Shown here: piece by piece, positions 15,390 through 23,784 of the stretch | Layout: each line of letters opens with the position of its first letter | Position numbering within the stretch: position 1 is the stretch's first letter | Source of the DNA: Terriglobia bacterium | Lineage (GTDB): Bacteria; Acidobacteriota; Terriglobia; Bryobacterales; Bryobacteraceae | Assembly (NCBI GenBank): GCA_020073615.1 | Contig: JAIQEX010000057.1 | Location: 1 to 40,717, forward strand | DNA: 40,717 nucleotides | Direction of reading: 5' to 3' | The notes under the pieces: model-generated | What the model was told of the DNA's origin: nothing | The model's database searches: none | What the model saw: only the letters and a program-made list of their open reading frames with translations | Made by a program: the position numbers and the translations under genes

Positions 15390-17714
15390 TCACTTGCCGA
15401 GCAGTTCGGCAAGGTCTGAAAGCTTGAGCACACGGTAGACCCGCGCGGTACCGTCCCGGCTGGCAGTGAGAATGCGTCCGTCGCGCGAGAACTCCCCATG
15501 CACGACACTGTCCTTGTGGCCTTCGAGCCGGGCCAGCAGGTGGCCGGTGGCGGCGTCCCACACCCGCGCCGTATTGTCCCCGCTGGCGGTGACGATGCGC
15601 TGGCCGTCGGACGAGAAGGCCGCGTTCCAGACACTGGCGGTGTGGCCCTCGATCCTGGCGAGCAGTTGGCCGCCAGCCGCGCTCCACACCCGCGCCGTAT
15701 TGTCCCAACTGGCCGTGACGATGCGCTGGCTGTCGGGCGAAAACGCCGCCCGTTCGACCCTGTGCATGTGACCTTCGAGCTTAGCCTGCAGTTGGCCGTT
15801 GGCCGCGTTCCACACCCCCACCGTCTTGTCGCCGCTCGCGGTGACTATGCGCTGGCCGTCGGGCGAGAAGGCCGCGTGCTCGACCTCGGCGGTGTGACCT
15901 TCGAGTCTGAACCGCAGTTCGCCGCTGGCCGCGTCCCACACTCGCGCCGTATGGTCGTCGCTGGCGGTGACGATCGACTGGCCGTTGGGCGAGAATGCCG
16001 CGTGCATGACATGGGCCGTGTGGCCTTCGAGCGTGGCCAGCAGGCCGCCGTTGGCCGCGCGCCAGACCCGCGCCGTATGGTCCCAACTCGCGGTGACGAT
16101 GCGCTGGCTGTCGGGCGAAAACGCCGCGTGCCAGATATTGTCCGTGTGACCTTCGAGCTTAGACAACGGTTGACTGTTGGCCGCGTTCCACACCCGCGCC
16201 GTATGGTCCACGCTGGCGGTGACGATGCGCTGGCTCTCGGGCGAGAACTCTGCATGCATTACACTGTCCGTGTGGCCCTCGATCCTGGCCAGCAGTTGAC
16301 CGGTAGCCGGGTTCCACACTCGCGCGGTATGGTCCTCACTGGCGGTGACGATGCGCTGGCCGTCGGGTGAGAACTCTGCATGCATTACACTGCCCGTGTG
16401 GCCTTGGATCCGGGCCAGCAGTTGGCCGCTGACGGTGCTCCATAATCGCGCCGTATGGTCCGCGCTGGCGGTGACGATGCACTGGCCATAGGGGGAGAAC
16501 TCCGCGTACGCGACATAGGCGGTGTGGCCTTCGATCTGGGCCAGTAGTTGGCCGGTGGCCGCGTTCCACACCCGTGCCGTATGGTCCGCGCTGGCGGTGA
16601 CGATGCGCTGGCTGTCGGGCGAGAACTCTGCATGCATTACACTGTCCGTGTGGCCTTCGAGCCTGGCCAGCAGTTGACCGCCGGCCGCGTTCCACACCCG
16701 CGCCGTATTGTCATCGCTCGCGGTGACGATGCTCTGGCTGTCGGGTGAGAACGCCCCGTGCAAAATTCTGGCGGTGTGGCCTTCGAGCTTGGCCAGGAAT
16801 TCGCCGTTGGCGGAGTTCCAAACTCGCGCCGTCTTGTCAACGCTTGCGGTCACGATGTACTGGCCGTCGGGCGAGAAAGCAGCGTGCAAGACAATGTTCG
16901 TATGGCCTTCGAGCTTGGTCAGCGGGAAGCCGTTGGCCGCGTTCCATACCCTTGCCGTGTTGTCCCCGCTGGCGGTCACGATGCGTTGCCCATCGGGCGA
17001 GAATGCCGCGTGCCAAACCCTGGCGGTGTGGCCTTCGAGCTTGGCCAGGAATTCGCCATTGGCCGCGTTCCAAACTCGCGCCGTATGGTCCTCGCTGGCC
17101 GTGAGTATCCGTTGGCGGTCGCGCGAGAACTCCGCGTGCCAGACAATGTCCGTATGGCCTTCGAGCTTGGCCAGCAGGAGGCTGTCGGCCGCGTTCCATA
17201 CCCTTGCCGTGTGGTCTCGGCTGGCGGTGACGATGCGTTGGCCATCGGGCGAGAACGCCGCCTGCGAGACCCTGTCCCTGTGGCCTGCGAGCTCGGCCAG
17301 CAGTTGGCCGTTTGCTGCGTTCCAAACTCGCGCCGTATGGTCCATGCTGGCGGTAACGATGCGCAGGCCGTCGGGCGAAAATGCCGCGCGCAAGACGCGG
17401 TCCGTGTGGCCTTCGAGCCGGGCCAGCAGTTGGGGAAATGAGCGGGCCACGGCGAGGTTGGCCTCCGCTGTCTTCGCTGTCTGCCAGGCGCGTATCGCAA
17501 GATCCAGGGCCGCAGGCTGGTCTCTGGGCAGCGTCACGGACTGCACGGCCAGTTCGCGTGACCACTCCACGTCTCGGTCCCGGCGTTCGCGCTCCCTCTG
17601 CGCTGCCTCTTGCTCCCAGCGACGGCTGGCGTCGAGGAAGTCGCTTACCGAAGAAAGTGCCTCTGGGTGTCTTTCCAGCCACTCCTGGGCACGCTTGAGC
17701 CGAATCCCTTGCAT
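15390..17714 (-). CDS. WD40-repeat part of a TIR-nSTAND-WD40 protein (3' fragment after frameshift)
   Basis: 774 residues from ATG at 17714, but the frame is open and homologous back to about 17791 (EDLRLGRRIQQAAEEWHGL, ERDPSAL), which is the normal linker after an nSTAND domain. This is therefore the second half of the protein starting at 19425. After a helical linker (1-95) come sixteen WD40 units of exactly 42 residues (the last 41), consensus LLARLEGHTDxVxHAAFSPD then GQRIVTASxDHTARVWNAANGQ, forming one or two beta propellers that should bind a ligand or partner. A short tail ends LAELLGK. Units are nearly identical, a sign of recent amplification, with differences focused on a few positions. 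Confidence 0.9.
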   Translation of the reverse strand: MQGIRLKRAQEWLERHPEALSSVSDFLDASRRWEQEAAQRERERRDRDVEWSRELAVQSVTLPRDQPAALDLAIRAWQTAKTAEANLAVARSFPQLLARLEGHTDRVLRAAFSPDGLRIVTASMDHTARVWNAANGQLLAELAGHRDRVSQAAFSPDGQRIVTASRDHTARVWNAADSLLLAKLEGHTDIVWHAEFSRDRQRILTASEDHTARVWNAANGEFLAKLEGHTARVWHAAFSPDGQRIVTASGDNTARVWNAANGFPLTKLEGHTNIVLHAAFSPDGQYIVTASVDKTARVWNSANGEFLAKLEGHTARILHGAFSPDSQSIVTASDDNTARVWNAAGGQLLARLEGHTDSVMHAEFSPDSQRIVTASADHTARVWNAATGQLLAQIEGHTAYVAYAEFSPYGQCIVTASADHTARLWSTVSGQLLARIQGHTGSVMHAEFSPDGQRIVTASEDHTARVWNPATGQLLARIEGHTDSVMHAEFSPESQRIVTASVDHTARVWNAANSQPLSKLEGHTDNIWHAAFSPDSQRIVTASWDHTARVWRAANGGLLATLEGHTAHVMHAAFSPNGQSIVTASDDHTARVWDAASGELRFRLEGHTAEVEHAAFSPDGQRIVTASGDKTVGVWNAANGQLQAKLEGHMHRVERAAFSPDSQRIVTASWDNTARVWSAAGGQLLARIEGHTASVWNAAFSSDGQRIVTASGDNTARVWDAATGHLLARLEGHKDSVVHGEFSRDGRILTASRDGTARVYRVLKLSDLAELLGK
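15414..17429 (-). repeat. Tandem array of sixteen 126-base WD40 units
   Basis: A perfect 42-codon period over about 2.0 kb. DNA is highly similar between units; for example long blocks around 16240 and 16620 are identical. Within a unit the variable residues are mainly positions 10, 11, 13, 29 and 31. At position 29 the residues in order are M R E G V D A A E V W D G W G R, while the LEGHT, AxFS, IVTAS and ARVW cores are constant. Confidence 0.93.
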
Positions 17715-17721
17715 CAGGGCG

Positions 17722-19425
17722 CTAGGATCTCTTTCCAGCCCATGCCATTCTTCCGCGGCCTGCTGAATGCGGCGGCCGAGACGGAGATCTTCCCCGGTTG
17801 TCTTCCAACCATTTCCGCAGCGCCAGCCATTCGCGGATTAGCGCCTCGTGCGACACCTCCACGAAGTTCTCTTTCGGCGCTTGCGGTCCCTCGCCGCTGG
17901 TGGCCAGCAAGAGCTTTGACGCCAAATGCGCGATTAGCCGCTCCACCTGCTCGCGGGCGCCCAGGTGAAGCAGGGACTCTTTGGCTACCCGGCGGCGCGT
18001 GTCCTGGGCTCCCTCGCCAAGCTGCACCAGTTCGAGAAAGATCCTCTGCGCCAGGAGCTGGTCGTCCTCGTCGAGGTCGTGATAGACCTCGTCGGCATGT
18101 CTGCCGAGCGCGCCCTTCAGCCGGCCGATGTCCGCGTACGCACCGCCGGTCAGCGTGCCGCCGGAACCGCCGCACTTCTCCCACAGTTGCGCCAGGGCAT
18201 GTTCCAACAGCGCCAGGTTCCCGGGTTCCGCGCCCGCTTCGGCGAGCAGCGAATCGACCAAGCCGGGCTCCGCACGCGCCCCCGCCAGCGCCAGGCGATT
18301 CTCAATTGCCTCCCGCAGATGAGTCATGGCCGGCACATTGTAGAGGTTGGTTGCCAGCGCTGCGCTCAGGTTCGGATGGTCCAGGCAATTGGCGTAGAAG
18401 TCCGCCCGCAGTCCCAGCACCAGGTGAACGGGAACCGCGCCATCCAACCGCGCGGCGGCCAAAAGAGAATCGATATAGCGGCTTCGGGTTGCCGGACCGG
18501 GCACGAGCGTGAACAGCTCCTCGAACTGATCGGCGACCAGAAGAATGTGCGTGCCCCGGAACGTCTGATCCGCGGGATTGACGAGAGCGGCGATGACGTC
18601 GCGAAGCGCGCCTCCGCCCTCAGGCAGCTTCTCCTTGCAATAGCCTATGAACTCCGCACGATCCTTGAGACTCAACTCCGCCAGTTGTCCCGGCAGGACC
18701 TCGGCCAGATAGTCGAAAGGATCGGCAGGCGGACGAAAAACCGCGATCCGCCACGAATCCACCCAATTGCCGCCGGATCGAAACCGCCCGCGCCGCAGCG
18801 CCGGAATCAGCCCGGCCTGAATGAGGGATGACTTGCCGCTGCCCGAGTTTCCAATCACGGCCCAGGCGGGCGCGCGGCCCAGGCGGCTGAGCAACTCGCC
18901 GGTGTCGTCGTCGCGCCCGAAGAACAACCAGGAATCCTCGGGACCAAAGCTCCGGAGGCTGCGAAACGGGCTGTGCCCGGTCCAGTATCCCGCCGGGATC
19001 GCGGTCTCGGACGATGATTGCCGGAGAACCTCGACAAGCCGCCGGATCTGTTCCGGGGCACGCTCGCGGTCGCGCAGATCGACACACTGGTGCTGCTGGA
19101 CAAACGGCGGAAGGCCGGCGAGGTTCGCTCCCTCGCCCAGCACCGGAATGAATCGGAACGTTTCCCGATTGTCCGTATTGCGCACCAGCCCGTAACGGAC
19201 CTCACGCTCGACCCAGTCCTCGACGCCCGAGCTTCCGACATACACGATCATGCCGGTAGCCTGCGCAATAGCCTCTTCGAGAGTTGCCTGCCAGTCGCCG
19301 CCGGGCTGCAGATCGTCCTTGTCGAACCAGACGTCGACATCGTTGCGGCGGAGTATCTCCGCGAACTGGCGAGCCGCTTGTGTGTCCGCTCCGGCGTGGC
19401 TCAGGAATATGCGGCCCGTTCCCAT
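17722..19425 (-). CDS. TIR-nSTAND NTPase part of a TIR-nSTAND-WD40 protein (5' fragment)
   Basis: 567 residues from ATG at 19425 (MGTGRIFLSHAGADT). A TIR domain spans about 4-135 (RIFLSHAGAD, VWFDKDDLQPGGDW, LEEAIAQATGMIVYVGSS); TIRs of this bacterial type often degrade NAD or make cyclic-ADPR signals. An nSTAND NTPase follows: FFGRDDDTGELL, Walker A GNSGSGKSS (192-200), Walker B ILLVADQFEELFT (294-306), then a helical part ending FVEVSHEALIREWLALRKWL. At the CCCC on the plus strand (17792-17795; GGGG in the gene) the frame slips. The next codons are nonsense to a stop at 17722, while the other frame continues perfectly into the WD40 gene. Removing one G gives a protein of about 1344 residues. 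It is transcribed divergently from an RNase T2 gene. Confidence 0.88.
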   Translation of the reverse strand: MGTGRIFLSHAGADTQAARQFAEILRRNDVDVWFDKDDLQPGGDWQATLEEAIAQATGMIVYVGSSGVEDWVEREVRYGLVRNTDNRETFRFIPVLGEGANLAGLPPFVQQHQCVDLRDRERAPEQIRRLVEVLRQSSSETAIPAGYWTGHSPFRSLRSFGPEDSWLFFGRDDDTGELLSRLGRAPAWAVIGNSGSGKSSLIQAGLIPALRRGRFRSGGNWVDSWRIAVFRPPADPFDYLAEVLPGQLAELSLKDRAEFIGYCKEKLPEGGGALRDVIAALVNPADQTFRGTHILLVADQFEELFTLVPGPATRSRYIDSLLAAARLDGAVPVHLVLGLRADFYANCLDHPNLSAALATNLYNVPAMTHLREAIENRLALAGARAEPGLVDSLLAEAGAEPGNLALLEHALAQLWEKCGGSGGTLTGGAYADIGRLKGALGRHADEVYHDLDEDDQLLAQRIFLELVQLGEGAQDTRRRVAKESLLHLGAREQVERLIAHLASKLLLATSGEGPQAPKENFVEVSHEALIREWLALRKWLEDNRGRSPSRPPHSAGRGRMAWAGKRS

Positions 19426-19432
19426 CGTGCGT

Positions 19433-19438
19433 AGTATA
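19433..19438 (-). promoter_or_regulatory. -10-like TATACT, 7 nt before TIR-STAND ATG
   Basis: On the minus strand TATACT ends 7 nt before the ATG at 19425 with no ribosome site between, so a leaderless mRNA is predicted. It lies in the 78-base divergent spacer shared with the RNase T2 gene. Confidence 0.45.
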
Positions 19439-19503
19439 AACAACCGCCGTGCCGTGAAACGATGGCCGCCTTCGTGTCACTCACTATGCGAGAGAATATC
19501 CCC

Positions 19504-20175
19504 ATGACCACCCCGCCTCGCCGCTTCTTCGCCGCCGTCCTGCTGGCCGGCCTGCTCTTCTCCGGCATCGCGCATGCCAAACCCCGCAAGAAGAAATCAT
19601 CGGCCACTCCCCAATTCTCGTATTACCTGCTGGTCCTCTCCTTCGCACCGGACTTTTGCGACCAGCCGCAAGGGGACAAAGACCCCCGGGAGTGCGGCGC
19701 CGGACGCCATGTCGGTTTCGTCGTGCACGGGCTCTGGCCGCAAAACGAAACCTCGCGCGGGAAGGAGAACTGCAAGCCCGTTGGTCCGCTTCCGCAGGCG
19801 GTCATCCAGGCTACGCTGCCCTACGTTCCCACCGAGAAGCTGATTCAGCACGAGTGGACCACCCACGGCACCTGCAGCGGCTTAAGCGCCGAGGAGTACT
19901 TCGCCGCTCTCCGCAAGGCCCGCGATTCCATCGCTCTGCCGGCCGATCTGGATCAGCCCTCGCAGAAGCTGCAATCCAGCCCCGCCCACATTGAGTCGGA
20001 AGTCGCGGCGGCGAATCCCAGCTTCCCCAAGACCGCCTTCCGGACGTCCTGCTACAACGATGCCGAACTCCAGGAGGTCAGGGTCTGCCTGGACAAGAGT
20101 CTCTCGCCACGCGCCTGTAGCGCGAGCGCCGGCGAGTGTACCGCCGCGAGCGTAACGCTCCTGCCGGTCCGCTAG
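19504..20175 (+). CDS. Secreted ribonuclease T2 family protein
   Basis: 223 residues from ATG at 19504, chosen because it gives a standard signal peptide (RRFFAAVLLAGLLFSGIAHA then a basic KPRKKK stretch); in-frame ATGs at 19462 and 19486 would add a charged extension. Both catalytic segments are present: FVVHGLWPQ and HEWTTHGTCSG, each with its catalytic His. Six or more cysteines are consistent with disulphides in the periplasm. RNase T2 enzymes cut single-stranded RNA to 3'-phosphate ends. A basal role in RNA scavenging is the default. Its head-to-head position with a TIR-STAND-WD40 gene may be chance. Confidence 0.92.
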   Translation: MTTPPRRFFAAVLLAGLLFSGIAHAKPRKKKSSATPQFSYYLLVLSFAPDFCDQPQGDKDPRECGAGRHVGFVVHGLWPQNETSRGKENCKPVGPLPQAVIQATLPYVPTEKLIQHEWTTHGTCSGLSAEEYFAALRKARDSIALPADLDQPSQKLQSSPAHIESEVAAANPSFPKTAFRTSCYNDAELQEVRVCLDKSLSPRACSASAGECTAASVTLLPVR

Positions 20176-20262
20176 CCACCCGGGGATCGGCCAAGGCCAC
20201 CAAGGCCGTGCTGGTATCGCACCGTCGCCGGTTTCAGGTCTTTTTCTTTCATTGGGGACTGC

Positions 20263-20268
20263 TACACT
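20263..20268 (+). promoter_or_regulatory. -10-like TACACT, 8 nt before ATG
   Basis: TACACT ends 8 nt before the ATG of the enoyl-CoA hydratase gene, with no Shine-Dalgarno sequence between. Confidence 0.45.
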
Positions 20269-20276
20269 GATCGGTG

Positions 20277-21062
20277 ATGTCCTATAGCCACATCCTGTTC
20301 GAGGCGGACGAAAGCGGAATCGCGCTGGTGACCGTCAACCGGCCCGATAAGTTGAACGCGCTTTCGGGCGCCGTGGTTGTGGAATTGAAAGATGCCTTCG
20401 ACCGCATCGCGAACGATGGGGCGATTCGCGCCGCCATCGTCACCGGCGCCGGCGAAAAGGCCTTCGTGGCCGGCGCCGATATAAGCGAGCTGGCGGCGCT
20501 CTCGCCGGTGGAAGCCCGCGCCTACGCGCTGCGCGGGCAGGAAGCCTTCCGGCGGCTCGAGACGCTGCCCAAGCCTTCGGTGGCCGCGGTGAACGGCTTC
20601 GCGCTGGGCGGCGGTCTGGAGTTGGCGATGGCCGCCACGGTGCGCATCGCGTCGGAAAACGCCCGCCTCGGACAGCCGGAAGTGAAGCTCGGCATCATCC
20701 CCGGTTATGGCGGCACGCAGCGCTTGCCGCGCCTGGTGGGCCGCGGGCGCGCGCTCGAGATGCTGCTTTCAGGCGAGCCGGTCACGGCGGCGGAGGCGCA
20801 CCGCATTGGACTGGTCAACGCCGTGGCGCCGCAGAGCGAGCTTCTGAACGTGTGCCGCGCCTGGCTGAGCAAGGTGCTGGCGAATGCCCCGCTCGCGGTG
20901 GCGCTGGCCATGGAAGCCGTGGATGTGGGACTCGACGCCGGGCTCGAAAAGGGATTGCAGTTTGAAGCCGCCGCGTTCGGCGTCAGCGCGGCCACCGAAG
21001 ATTGTCGCGAGGGTACGCGCGCGTTTCTCGAAAAGAGGCGCGCGGCCTTCGCGGGAAAGTAA
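20277..21062 (+). CDS. Enoyl-CoA hydratase/crotonase family protein
   Basis: 261 residues. The oxyanion-hole segments AFVAGADISEL and NGFALGGGLELAM are present, and both catalytic glutamates of true hydratases are in place (Glu115 in GGGLELAM and Glu135 in GQPEVKLGI). IIPGYGGTQRLPRLVG is the classic crotonase block. It probably hydrates 2-enoyl-CoA in fatty-acid or amino-acid degradation; the exact chain length is not predictable. ribH starts 3 bases after its stop, so ECH, ribH and nusB form one transcription unit. A GTG one codon earlier is possible, but the ATG fits the -10 spacing. Confidence 0.93.
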   Translation: MSYSHILFEADESGIALVTVNRPDKLNALSGAVVVELKDAFDRIANDGAIRAAIVTGAGEKAFVAGADISELAALSPVEARAYALRGQEAFRRLETLPKPSVAAVNGFALGGGLELAMAATVRIASENARLGQPEVKLGIIPGYGGTQRLPRLVGRGRALEMLLSGEPVTAAEAHRIGLVNAVAPQSELLNVCRAWLSKVLANAPLAVALAMEAVDVGLDAGLEKGLQFEAAAFGVSAATEDCREGTRAFLEKRRAAFAGK

Positions 21063-21065
21063 ACC

Positions 21066-21542
21066 ATGTCGAGAGTATTGGAAGGCCAGCTTGCGGCGGC
21101 GGGGATGCGCTTCGCCATCGTGGTGAGCCGCTTTAACAGCTTCATTACCGAGCGCCTGCTGGCGGGCGCCATGGACGCCCTCACGCGCACCGGCGCCAGC
21201 CAGGACCTGATCGACATCGTCAAGGTGCCGGGCTCCTGGGAGGTGCCGCTCGCCGCCGGCGAATTGGCCCGCCAGCACCGCTACGATGCCGTCATCTGCC
21301 TGAGCGCGGTCATACGCGGCGAGACTCCCCACTTCGACTATGTGGCCGCGGAAGTGGCCAAGGGCGTGGCCCACGTGGCCGCCGAAACCGGAGTGCCGGT
21401 GGCCTTTGGGGTGCTGACCACCAATACGTTGGAGCAGGCTATCGACCGGGCGGGCGCCAAGGGCGGCAACAAGGGCTTCGACGCCGCCATGACCGCCATC
21501 GAGATGGCCAGTCTGTTGCGCACCCTTCGGCAGGCTACGTAG
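21066..21542 (+). CDS. ribH: 6,7-dimethyl-8-ribityllumazine synthase
   Basis: 158 residues, normal length. Substrate-binding motifs are visible: [53 protein letters not shown] and the [17 protein letters not shown] stretch. It joins the ribitylamino-uracil and the butanone phosphate in the penultimate step of riboflavin synthesis. It is followed directly by nusB (the TAG stop is adjacent to its ATG), a very common arrangement. Confidence 0.97.
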   Translation: MSRVLEGQLAAAGMRFAIVVSRFNSFITERLLAGAMDALTRTGASQDLIDIVKVPGSWEVPLAAGELARQHRYDAVICLSAVIRGETPHFDYVAAEVAKGVAHVAAETGVPVAFGVLTTNTLEQAIDRAGAKGGNKGFDAAMTAIEMASLLRTLRQAT

Positions 21543-21995
21543 ATGCCTTCCCGCACCAGGTCCCGGCAGCGCGCCCTGCAGATTCTCTTCCTGTGGGACG
21601 CGCGCAGGCAGCCGGTGGGCGATGCCATCGACGCCTATTACGACACCCTGTACTCCGAAGAACATCCCGAGCGCGACCCCTTCGTCGCCCGCCTGGTGCA
21701 AGGGACCGTGGAGCATGTGGCCGAGGTGGACGAACAAATATCGAAGCACGCCGAGCACTGGCGCATGGAACGGATGCCCGCCGTGGACCGCAATATTCTC
21801 CGCCTGGCCGTGTACGAAATGACGCGCGGCGGCACGCCCCCCGCCGTCGCCATCGATGAAGCTCTGGAGCTGGCCCGTAAGTATTCGAGCGAGGAGTCGG
21901 TGCAGTTTGTGAACGGGGTGCTCGATGCCATCCATCGGGAACAGGGCTCTCCGGTGGCCGGGGATCGGGGGCCAGGGGCCGGGGCCGCCTCGTAG
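21543..21995 (+). CDS. nusB: Transcription antitermination factor NusB
   Basis: 150 residues. The helical NusB fold is recognisable from SRTRSRQRALQILFLWDARR at the start, VEHVAEVDEQISKHAEHW in the middle and PAVDRNILRLAVYEM, AIDEALELARKYSSEESVQFVNGVLDAI at the end. It binds boxA RNA with NusE to help rRNA transcription. The ATG abuts the ribH stop. The C-terminal tail (GDRGPGAGAAS) is encoded by a G-rich GGGGGCCAGGGGCCGGGG stretch like the arms of the repeat at 9721-9843, so a repeat element has extended the gene end. Confidence 0.95.
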   Translation: MPSRTRSRQRALQILFLWDARRQPVGDAIDAYYDTLYSEEHPERDPFVARLVQGTVEHVAEVDEQISKHAEHWRMERMPAVDRNILRLAVYEMTRGGTPPAVAIDEALELARKYSSEESVQFVNGVLDAIHREQGSPVAGDRGPGAGAAS

Positions 21996-22003
21996 TCACA
22001 TTT

Positions 22004-22038
22004 CCGAATTAGAGAACTGTCACCGAATTAGAGAACTG
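22004..22038. repeat. Two 16-base tandem repeats in the S41 protease upstream region
   Basis: CCGAATTAGAGAACTG occurs at 22004-22019 and again at 22023-22038, a 19-base period. It is upstream of a TATACT (-10-like) at 22089 and may be an operator. A related CACCGAATTAGAAT occurs on the minus strand at 7309-7322. Confidence 0.5.
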
Positions 22039-22117
22039 GAATTTAGTAGCCGTTCCAGCAGTTTCCGCGTCTAATCCATCAGGTAGGTTATACTCTCGAT
22101 AAGGACGGGTTTTCCGC

Positions 22118-23746
22118 ATGGCCTGGAGAAGGCGATCCCTGCTCGTTTTGCCGTTGATTGTCTTGGGTTGTTCCATCCTGGGCGGTTTTTATGGGCCCAG
22201 GGTGCAGGCGGCCGCCACGCCGGAGACGGAAGCCACCGGCGATCTCCCTTTTTCCAAGGATATGGACAGCTTCACCAAGGCTTATGCCTTGGTGGAGCAG
22301 AACCTGGCCGACCCCATCAATCCCGGCAAGGCGATCTATAAGGGCGCCATTCCGGGCATGCTGCGCACGCTGGACCCGCACTCCAATTTCTTCGACCCGC
22401 ACGATTACCGGCTTCTCAAGGACGACCAGCAGGGCCACTATTTCGGAGTGGGCATGGAGGTGGCGTCGCGCAACGGCAAAACCGTGGTGACCGCGCCGTT
22501 CCCCGGTTCACCGGCATGGAAGGCCGGCCTCCGGCCGGGCGACATCATCGTCTGGGTCAACGAGAAGCCCACCGATAACCTGAATACCACCGAGGTTGCC
22601 GACCTGCTCAAGGGACCGCGCGGCACCGCGGTGAAGATCGTGGTTTCGCGAGAGGGCGCACCGGACTACATCTCCGTCTCGGTGGTGCGCGATGAGATCG
22701 TGCGCAAGAGCGTGCCGGATGCCTTCTGGGTGAGGCCGGGCATTGCTTACCTCAAGATTCTCGCCTTCGGGGACAATACCAGCCGCGAAATGGACGAGAC
22801 TCTGAAACGCCTGGGCGAGAGCAACGTGAGGGGGCTGGTGCTCGATCTGCGCGAGAACCCCGGCGGCGTGCTGAACGAAGCCGTCAGTGTGTCCGACCAT
22901 TTCCTCCACAAGGGCGAGCTGATCGTGTCTCATCACGGGCGCACGTCGCCCGAGAAATCGTATGCCGCGCGCAATGGGAACCACGGGCGCGACTATCCCA
23001 TAGTGGTGCTGGTGGACCGCATGTCGGCCTCGGCGGCGGAGATTGTCTCGGGCGCGCTGCAGGACCACGATCGCGCCTGGATACTGGGCGAAACCACCTT
23101 CGGCAAGGGCCTGGTGCAGACGGTTTACCCGCTTTCCGAGAACAGCGGCCTGGCCCTGACTACGGCGCACTTCTATACCCCGAGCGGACGCCTGATTCAG
23201 CGCGACTACAGCAACCGGTCGTTCTACGACTACTACTTCCACAAGGACGACGACGCGCGTAACCCGCTGGACGTGAAGACCACCGACAGCGGCCGCACGG
23301 TTTACGGCGGCGGAGGGATCACGCCCGACGAAGTCTACAAGACGCCCGCCTTGGACTCCCTGGAAGTGCCGTTGTACCGCAGCGGGCTGTTCAACTTCTC
23401 GCGCAGCTATTTCGCCGCGCACGGCCCGGTCCTGATGAAGGGTTGGATGCCGGATGCCGCGGTGCTCGAGGAACTGCACGACTACCTGCTGAAGAACGGC
23501 TACAATTTCACGGAAGCCGAATTCACTCGCGATCACGATTGGATCAAGCGCTACCTGGCGCGAGAAATGTACGTGTACGCTTTTAACAAGGATGAGAGCG
23601 ACCGCATGTTCATCATGACCGACCCCGAGGTGGAGAAGGCGGTGGAGGCCATGCCCAAGGCGGAAGCCCTGGTCCAGAACGCCAAAAAGATTGTGGTGGA
23701 GCGCATGGCGCCGCAGCGGCCCGCGGTGGGGGCCGCGCACCGGTAG
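22118..23746 (+). CDS. S41 C-terminal processing protease
   Basis: 542 residues with an N-terminal signal or anchor (LLVLPLIVLGCSILGGFYG). The N-terminal helical part has LRTLDPHSNFFDP. A PDZ domain spans about 105-195 (GVGMEVASRNGKTVV, GSPAWKAGLRPGDII), and the S41 catalytic domain contains Ser305 (MSASAAEIVSGAL) and the general-base Lys330 (TTFGKGLVQTVYPL). It cleaves periplasmic proteins near their C-termini. The C-terminal extension of about 150 residues after GITPDEVYKTP is longer than in small CtpA proteins. A ribosome-site-like AAGGA lies about 12 nt before the ATG, so this gene has a normal leader. Confidence 0.93.
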   Translation: MAWRRRSLLVLPLIVLGCSILGGFYGPRVQAAATPETEATGDLPFSKDMDSFTKAYALVEQNLADPINPGKAIYKGAIPGMLRTLDPHSNFFDPHDYRLLKDDQQGHYFGVGMEVASRNGKTVVTAPFPGSPAWKAGLRPGDIIVWVNEKPTDNLNTTEVADLLKGPRGTAVKIVVSREGAPDYISVSVVRDEIVRKSVPDAFWVRPGIAYLKILAFGDNTSREMDETLKRLGESNVRGLVLDLRENPGGVLNEAVSVSDHFLHKGELIVSHHGRTSPEKSYAARNGNHGRDYPIVVLVDRMSASAAEIVSGALQDHDRAWILGETTFGKGLVQTVYPLSENSGLALTTAHFYTPSGRLIQRDYSNRSFYDYYFHKDDDARNPLDVKTTDSGRTVYGGGGITPDEVYKTPALDSLEVPLYRSGLFNFSRSYFAAHGPVLMKGWMPDAAVLEELHDYLLKNGYNFTEAEFTRDHDWIKRYLAREMYVYAFNKDESDRMFIMTDPEVEKAVEAMPKAEALVQNAKKIVVERMAPQRPAVGAAHR

Positions 23747-23772
23747 TCCCCAGGGCGCCGGCCCGCCCCTGC

Positions 23773-23778
23773 TACTAT
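23773..23778 (+). promoter_or_regulatory. -10-like TACTAT, 6 nt before guaA TTG
   Basis: TACTAT ends 6 nt before the TTG start of guaA, with no Shine-Dalgarno sequence. Confidence 0.4.
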
Positions 23779-23784
23779 CAAGAC

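Noticed and set aside
15414-17429. Regular 126-base period could be taken for a CRISPR or satellite array
   Set aside because: The period is in frame, translates to WD40 units and has no unique spacers.
20176-20250. Possible terminator in the GGCC-rich spacer after the RNase T2 gene
   Set aside because: GGCCAAGGCC strings are short self-complementary runs without a stable extended stem at the right place.
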